Part shown: in pieces, positions 41,467 through 46,013 of the stretch
Position numbering within the stretch: position 1 is the first letter of the stretch
Layout: each line of letters begins with the position of its first letter
DNA from: Acidimicrobiaceae bacterium
GTDB lineage: Bacteria > Actinomycetota > Acidimicrobiia > Acidimicrobiales > RAAP-2
Reading direction: 5' to 3'
NCBI GenBank assembly: GCA_003133325.1
Contig: PKXA01000116.1
Location: forward strand, 1 to 46,013
DNA length: 46,013 bases
The notes under the pieces: generated by a model
The model's database searches: none
What the model was told of the DNA's origin: nothing
Seen by the model: only the letters and a program-made list of their open reading frames with translations
Position numbers and translations under genes: made by a program

Positions 41467-41677
41467 GCTCAGATACCGTGCCCACCAAGCGACCGGTCCG
41501 AACTCGGTCCAGCGGCACTGTCAGCGTCAGGGCCATGGATCATGGTCACCTTCCTATGCCCCCAGGCTGGGCTTCAGCTGAGAGACCGATAAGGTTTTGC
41601 TAAGAGCGACCGAATGCGGGTTCGGCGTGACCGGTCAGACAGAACCCCGCTCGACCCGACCCGACCCGGTGGATGGT

Positions 41678-43285
41678 TCAGGTTGGACCCCTGCGTCGAC
41701 GCCCGTGGAGAAGCCAAACGCTCGCCCCGATGACTATCCCGATGGCCGTGATGGCCGTGATGGCGCCGGCTGGAACTCCGCCTCCGTTCGACCGAGGCAC
41801 GGTTGTCGGGGAGCTGGGAGCCGATGGGGTGGTGGTGGCAGAAGTGGCGAAGGCCACGACGTGGTTGGCAGAGGTGGCGACGAGGATCCCACTCCCTGTG
41901 CTGGGGGTGGGAAAGTGGTTGGTGGGCACGCCGATTGATGCCTGCTGTTTCACCGCGCCGGTGCTCGGATCGAGCCCGTAGAGTACGCCGTCCTGCCCGA
42001 TGGTCCATACCAAAGCCGCGGCCACGATGGGTGGGCCGCCACCCGTTCGGGATCGCCAAAGAACACGGATGGACCCGGGGGAAGCGCTCGCTTGCACAGC
42101 CACGATGCCGCTCAGGCAGGGCAAAAAGACAGTGGTCCCCACCACCGAGGTTCCTCCGTCCACATCGTCGCTGCAGACCGACCCCACGGTCGCCTCCTGC
42201 CCACCGATACCCCCGAGGCGGTTGCCATTGAGGAGGTAGGCGGCACCCGACTTGCCCGCCGCCACCACCTGACCGTTGGCCAACAGGGCGGGCTCCATCG
42301 ACAAGTCGAGATCATTGGCATTGTCCGAGGCCCAGTTGCGGGGGGCGAAGTACTGGAGGAGTTGAAGACTGGAGGACAACTCGAGCACGGAGTCGCTGTG
42401 GTCGTACGGGAGCCCGGACGACGTGACCGAGCCGTTGCCCACACCGACCCAGAGATCGCCGCGGTTGTCGACCGCCGGTGCTCCGCCACCCATCCAGATC
42501 CCCCCCTGGCTCTCATTGGAGGCGGAATCAACTTCGAAGGCCACGGGCGCACCGCCGGCCTCACCCACCCCCAGCAGCCACCCTCGGTAGATCGAGCAAT
42601 CGCCGTAATTGCCACCAAAGCCGAACACCACCCGGTTGGCGTCGAGCGTCAGACCGGTGCGTTGCAACAGCGCCGCCGGCTTCGAGCCGGACGGGTCCAC
42701 GTCCTGGGTCATCTCGGTGCGGCCCGAGGTGGTGTCGAGACCGACAAGCACATGGGCCGGGTTTCCGTTCCTCATCTCGTCGGCCACCACGAAGATCTCG
42801 GATCGGGCCTGGTCGATGACCGGAGTGCCGGTGATACCCACGGTCGGGGTGATGTCGCCGCAGGGGAGCGACCTCGACGGCACGGGGGTGCCGAGGTGGG
42901 TAGACCAATGCACGGCCCCGGTGGAGGACGAAAGTGCATAGACGGTGTCGTTCTCCGTGGCCACGAAGACCTCTCCTGAAGAAACAAGAGGTTCGCCGTA
43001 GAGGGCACCATCGAGCCTGGGCGAGGTCCAGGCCGGGCTGGCGGTGTCGACGGCAGCCACCGACTCCGCCACCCCGGTACCGGCCGCGTCCTGGTGGTAG
43101 ACGGGCCACGAGGGGTCTCCGGACGAAGTGGCCGACAGGGCCGTCACCCCACCCGCTACGGAGGTCGAGGCCCACATCGACAACGCGGGGACCACCAGCG
43201 CGATCAGCGTTGCCCCGAGTCGAAAGCAGCTCCTCCCATCCGGGCCAGGCTGGTTCCCGGTGGCCGGTTCCCCGCTCATTCCCAT
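41678..43285 (-). CDS. Membrane-anchored beta-propeller (PQQ-like repeat) protein
   Basis: This is a 535-residue exported protein. The signal region is LGATLIALVVPALSMWAS. About seven repeats of the PQQ/pyrrolo-quinoline type follow, for example VFVATENDTVYALSSSTGAV, IWMGGGAPAVDNRGDLW and VLYGLDPSTGAV. A Ser/Thr/Pro-rich spacer, one helix (GAITAITAIGIVIGASVWLL) and a basic tail (HGRRRRGPT) anchor it with the propeller outside. No PQQ ligands or heme motif are obvious, so it may be a binding or scaffold protein and not a dehydrogenase. It is transcribed toward the acyltransferase-ligase gene with about 210 bp between, so a link with that operon is possible but unproven. Confidence 0.85.
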   Translation of the reverse strand: MGMSGEPATGNQPGPDGRSCFRLGATLIALVVPALSMWASTSVAGGVTALSATSSGDPSWPVYHQDAAGTGVAESVAAVDTASPAWTSPRLDGALYGEPLVSSGEVFVATENDTVYALSSSTGAVHWSTHLGTPVPSRSLPCGDITPTVGITGTPVIDQARSEIFVVADEMRNGNPAHVLVGLDTTSGRTEMTQDVDPSGSKPAALLQRTGLTLDANRVVFGFGGNYGDCSIYRGWLLGVGEAGGAPVAFEVDSASNESQGGIWMGGGAPAVDNRGDLWVGVGNGSVTSSGLPYDHSDSVLELSSSLQLLQYFAPRNWASDNANDLDLSMEPALLANGQVVAAGKSGAAYLLNGNRLGGIGGQEATVGSVCSDDVDGGTSVVGTTVFLPCLSGIVAVQASASPGSIRVLWRSRTGGGPPIVAAALVWTIGQDGVLYGLDPSTGAVKQQASIGVPTNHFPTPSTGSGILVATSANHVVAFATSATTTPSAPSSPTTVPRSNGGGVPAGAITAITAIGIVIGASVWLLHGRRRRGPT

Positions 43286-43436
43286 AGCCGCAGGCTAGCG
43301 ACGGCTGGCGAGTGTGAAAGATGTGAAGAGATGTCGGATGACTTCCGGCTGTGAGCCGGGTTCAGCGTACGGGTCTGCCTTCGTGCAGCTGTCTACTGCA
43401 GGACATGTCGGCGAAGCCGTGTCGCCTCATGCGTGC

Positions 43437-44330
43437 CTACATGCCGTCGTAGTCGGCTCCCGTCGAAGGCGGCAGCTCGATGTCCCATCGCCGCATACCG
43501 TCTTCGATCCGGCCGACGATCGTCTGCAGGGCTGATACGCGGCCAAACCGCTTCTGTTCTGCATCGATCACGTCCCACGGTGCATCAGCATGATCGGTCG
43601 AGGCCAGCATGTCGTTGACCGCAGCTTTGTACTCGGCACGCTTCTCCCGATTGCGCCAGTCTTCCTCGGTCAGCTTCCATGCTTTGAGGGGATCGTCCTG
43701 ACGCGCCTGGAACCGATTCCGTTGTTCGTCATGAGAGATGTGAAGCCACAGCTTGATGAGGACCATGCCCTCGGCTGCCAGGGATTGCTCATAGGCGGAT
43801 ATTTCCTTGTACGCCCGGCGCCACTGCGCGTCGGTGGCCAACCCCTCGACCCGCTCGACGAGCACTCGTCCGTACCAACTCCTGTCGAGTACCGCCATGC
43901 CCCCCCATCCCGGGAGAGCGGGGGAGAAGCGCCACATGAAGTGGTGCCGCAACTCATCGGACGTTGGCGCGCCGAACTGGGTGACTCGCACGTGACGCGG
44001 ATCGAGCGGCGCCACCAGGCGATTGATCACGCCGCCTTTCCCGGCGGCATCCCATCCCTCGAAGATCACGCACACCGGGGGGCCGAGCCGCTTGTCGCCG
44101 AGTTGTCCGCCGTTGATCAGCCGCAAATGCACCAGCCGGCGTTGAACCCGTGCCAGCTCCACCGCTTCTTCCTCGCGAGACAGCCGTCCACCCAATTGGA
44201 CCGATGAAAGCTGTGGGTGGGCCTTCACCACCTTGCTGGTCACCTGTTCAATGTAGGCCAACCGCGGCAATCTCGCGTTGCCGATTGTCGCGGGTGGGCC
44301 CCGATCGGGGTCACTGGTGGTCGACCTCAC
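43437..44330 (-). CDS. ppk2: Polyphosphate kinase 2 family protein
   Basis: This 297-residue PPK2 enzyme transfers phosphate between polyphosphate and nucleotides. The Walker A loop is FEGWDAAGKGGVI, the lid and Walker B region AVLDRSWYGRVLVERVEG, and the C-terminal WDVIDAEQKRF is also typical. An N-terminal helix, ELARVQRRLVHLRLIN, precedes the kinase fold. Class I, II or III cannot be settled; polyphosphate:AMP phosphotransferase is plausible. No ATG lies near the N-terminus. GTG 44330 (VRSTTSDPD) is chosen, without a strong ribosome site; the frame runs open to 45104 as a shadow of tag. Confidence 0.85.
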   Translation of the reverse strand: MRSTTSDPDRGPPATIGNARLPRLAYIEQVTSKVVKAHPQLSSVQLGGRLSREEEAVELARVQRRLVHLRLINGGQLGDKRLGPPVCVIFEGWDAAGKGGVINRLVAPLDPRHVRVTQFGAPTSDELRHHFMWRFSPALPGWGGMAVLDRSWYGRVLVERVEGLATDAQWRRAYKEISAYEQSLAAEGMVLIKLWLHISHDEQRNRFQARQDDPLKAWKLTEEDWRNREKRAEYKAAVNDMLASTDHADAPWDVIDAEQKRFGRVSALQTIVGRIEDGMRRWDIELPPSTGADYDGM

Positions 44331-44518
44331 GGCGTGAGCGTCACGATCCCATCGGGAGATGCCTGCGCTGAAGAGCAAGCGCCCATCGTCCCAGATGGCC
44401 CACGGGCGATATCTCGAGATGATCGCTCCTCGTGTGGATGAAGATCCGAGGCCAACCGAACCTCCTTCGGTGAAGGGGTTTCGAGCGCTCGGTGGGCCAT
44501 GCGAAGTCGTGTGGCGGA

Positions 44519-45127
44519 CTACCCATCGCCGCCGGTGAGTTCGGGGTAGCGGAAACATCCGGTGAGGTGGTCGATCACCAACCCGGCCGCCTGCAGATAC
44601 GAATAACAGATGGTGGGTCCGACAAAGTGGAAACCCCGTCGTCGGAGGTCGGCACTGAGGGCCACCGAAAGCGGGGTCGAGGCGGGCACCTGTTTGGGCG
44701 ACGTCCACCGGTTGATGACGCGACGTCCACCGACGAACCCCCGGATAAAGGAATCGAAGCTGCCCATCTCTTCCTGTACTCGGAGCAGGGCGTTGGCATT
44801 CCCGACGGTTGCTTCGAGTTTTTGGCGATGACGGATGATGCCGGGGTCGCCGAGAAGCGCCTCCACCTTGCGTGGGGAGAAGCGGGCCACCACCGCGGGG
44901 TCGAAATCGGCGAACGCCTGCCGGTATCCGTGACGGCGCTTGAGAACGGTGAGCCAACTCAACCCGGCTTGGGCACCCTCCAGTACCAACAGCTCGAAAT
45001 GTCTGCGGTCGTCGTGGACCGGGACACCCCACTCGGTGTCGTGATACGGGGTCAACCATGTCCCGGTGGCCCACTGGCAGCGGGTCCGGCCGTCGTCCTT
45101 CCAAACGGGTTCATGTGTGACCGGCAT
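44519..45127 (-). CDS. tag: 3-methyladenine DNA glycosylase I
   Basis: This is a 202-residue Tag glycosylase that removes 3-methyladenine from DNA. CQWATG near the N-terminus includes the zinc Cys. Then come YHDTEWGVPVHDDRRHFELL, LEGAQAGLSWLTVLKRR (with the substrate Glu), FDPAVVARF and FVGPTICYSYLQAAGLVIDH with the C-terminal zinc region. ATG 45127 gives the normal length; the longer frame at 45184 adds unconserved residues. It is divergent from the DDN-family gene. Confidence 0.93.
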   Translation of the reverse strand: MPVTHEPVWKDDGRTRCQWATGTWLTPYHDTEWGVPVHDDRRHFELLVLEGAQAGLSWLTVLKRRHGYRQAFADFDPAVVARFSPRKVEALLGDPGIIRHRQKLEATVGNANALLRVQEEMGSFDSFIRGFVGGRRVINRWTSPKQVPASTPLSVALSADLRRRGFHFVGPTICYSYLQAAGLVIDHLTGCFRYPELTGGDG

Positions 45128-45201
45128 CGTTGGAATGTAGCCCTTCGATTCCGATCCATCAGACTGGCCGGCGGGGCCCTCCACGGTGTTAGCTGGTCGG
45201 T

Positions 45202-45642
45202 ATGCCCCTCATCGGAAATTACGTGCCCAGTCCTGCCAAATGGGTCCGGGACCAGGTCGAGCTGTATGAGGGGTCCGGCGGCACCGAGGGAACCACCATG
45301 CGGGGTCTGCCGGTGATTCTGCTCACTACCAAGGGAGCGAAATCGGGCAATATCCGCAAAACACCTCTGATGAGGGTGGAGCACGACGGCAGCTATGCGG
45401 TGGTGGCGTCCCAGGGCGGTGCCCCAAAGCACCCTGTCTGGTACTTCAACCTGCTCGCTCATCCCGAGGTGTCGCTTCAGGACGGTCCTTCTGGATGGGA
45501 CATGGTGGCCCGCGAGGTGACCGGCGAAGGAAAGGCGATCTGGTGGGCCCGCGCCGTCGAGGCCTTTCCCGACTACGCCGACTACCAGGGGAAGACCGAC
45601 CGTCAGATCCCCGTTGTCGTCGTCGAGCGGCGCTCCGCCTGA
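45202..45642 (+). CDS. DDN-family deazaflavin (F420)-dependent nitroreductase
   Basis: This is a 146-residue split-barrel protein of the Ddn/Rv3547 type: [40 protein letters not shown] and HPEVSLQDG, then an [18 protein letters not shown] segment. The Lys/Arg-rich loop and the SQGG..KHP.W motif bind F420. Such enzymes reduce quinones or nitro compounds with reduced F420, so the host should make F420, a hallmark of actinobacteria and some others. ATG 45202 is the natural start. Confidence 0.9.
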   Translation: MPLIGNYVPSPAKWVRDQVELYEGSGGTEGTTMRGLPVILLTTKGAKSGNIRKTPLMRVEHDGSYAVVASQGGAPKHPVWYFNLLAHPEVSLQDGPSGWDMVAREVTGEGKAIWWARAVEAFPDYADYQGKTDRQIPVVVVERRSA

Positions 45643-45685
45643 GACCGCGGCTCTGCAACCATGTTCGTCTACCCAGGAGATTGAC

Positions 45686-46013
45686 ATGGCCATCAATGTC
45701 TCGCCTATTGCCGGCGTCGATGCCGGCATCAATGACATCCGCCGCCGGACCGCGGACCTGATCAACGCCGACGTGCTGCCCAATGAAGGGAAGCTATGGG
45801 GATCAGCCCAAGGCAGGTCGGTGAGTGATGGCGAGAGAGACCAAATCAGGCACCAGGCGGCAGGTCTGCGTGAGGAGGTCAAGGCCAAGGTACGTGACGC
45901 CGGCCTGTGGGCCCCGCACCTCCCCGCGGAATACGGCGGCATGGGACTCGATTTCCTCCAACTTGCCTATATGTAGAAGTCCTGGCGTATGCCACCGGGG
46001 CTGCCGCCCTGTC
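45686..46013 (+). pseudogene. Acyl-CoA dehydrogenase N-terminus, frameshifted at the window edge
   Basis: ATG 45686, preceded by AGGAGATTGAC, starts an acyl-CoA dehydrogenase with the helical N-terminal domain, ending LWAPHLPAEYGGMGLDFLQL and AYM. At 45974 the frame hits TAG, but a shift of one base gives EVLAYATGAAAL, exactly the next block of the family. A one-base deletion is therefore present, either a true mutation or an assembly error. The rest lies outside the window. Confidence 0.8.

Overview
The window is GC-rich and gene-dense, with ATGA/GTGA translational overlaps and many GTG starts. Together with a DDN-family deazaflavin (F420)-type nitroreductase, DUF1918 and NimA-like flavoproteins, tandem universal stress proteins and a HAD-GH65 fusion of the mycobacterial OtsB1 type, this points to an actinobacterium, perhaps Acidimicrobiia or a relative. 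The taxon is an inference. There is no rRNA, tRNA, CRISPR array or intact insertion sequence that I can recognise.

Region 1 (1-6.0 kb) is a two-component / cyclic-di-GMP block: the C-terminus of a hybrid kinase (REC-REC-HPt), a relic receiver sandwiched by ATGA overlaps, a REC-GGDEF diguanylate cyclase, a HAMP-REC-HPt protein with no kinase core whose REC-HPt half duplicates the first gene, and a PAS-PAS histidine kinase coupled to a single-domain response regulator.

Region 2 (6.2-25.7 kb) looks like a hypoxia/dormancy island equivalent to the mycobacterial DosR regulon. A minus-strand operon carries HAD-GH65, a tandem USP, a YwaF-type membrane protein, an MFS transporter and two small membrane proteins. 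Then come a NimA-like flavoprotein, a TIM-barrel isomerase, a GNAT-HDAC-USP operon, two inverted copies of a DUF1918-CBS pair, a second NimA-like protein, an APH/P-loop kinase of the Rv2004c type, an erythromycin-esterase-family protein and a truncated phosphoribosyltransferase. Three exact and two near copies of the 15-bp partial palindrome GGGACCTTCGGCCCT lie upstream of these genes. The island is also decaying: remnants of phosphoketolase, acetate kinase, a NimA-like protein, a CydC/D-type ABC ATPase, a DUF1622-like protein and one member of each DUF1918-CBS pair are visible.

Region 3 (26.0-31.6 kb) holds cysK-cysE, a split cytochrome b cluster with an unusual extracytoplasmic insertion and a strong 15-bp hairpin behind it, a fatty-acid desaturase and a broken PIN toxin gene.

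Region 4 (31.8-41.5 kb) has two lipid or cell-surface loci. One is a SAM methyltransferase divergent from a fused nucleotidyltransferase-aminotransferase and a PssA-like CDP-alcohol phosphatidyltransferase with no normal start codon. The other is a minus-strand operon with a membrane acyltransferase fused to an acyl-AMP ligase, phosphosulfolactate synthase (ComA), a VOC protein, a histidine phosphatase and a secreted esterase. This second locus suggests synthesis, activation and transfer of sulfolactate, and is the best candidate for an undescribed pathway.

Region 5 (41.7-46.0 kb) holds a membrane-anchored beta-propeller protein, a PPK2 polyphosphate kinase, 3-methyladenine DNA glycosylase I, a DDN-family nitroreductase and the start of an acyl-CoA dehydrogenase that is frameshifted at the window edge.
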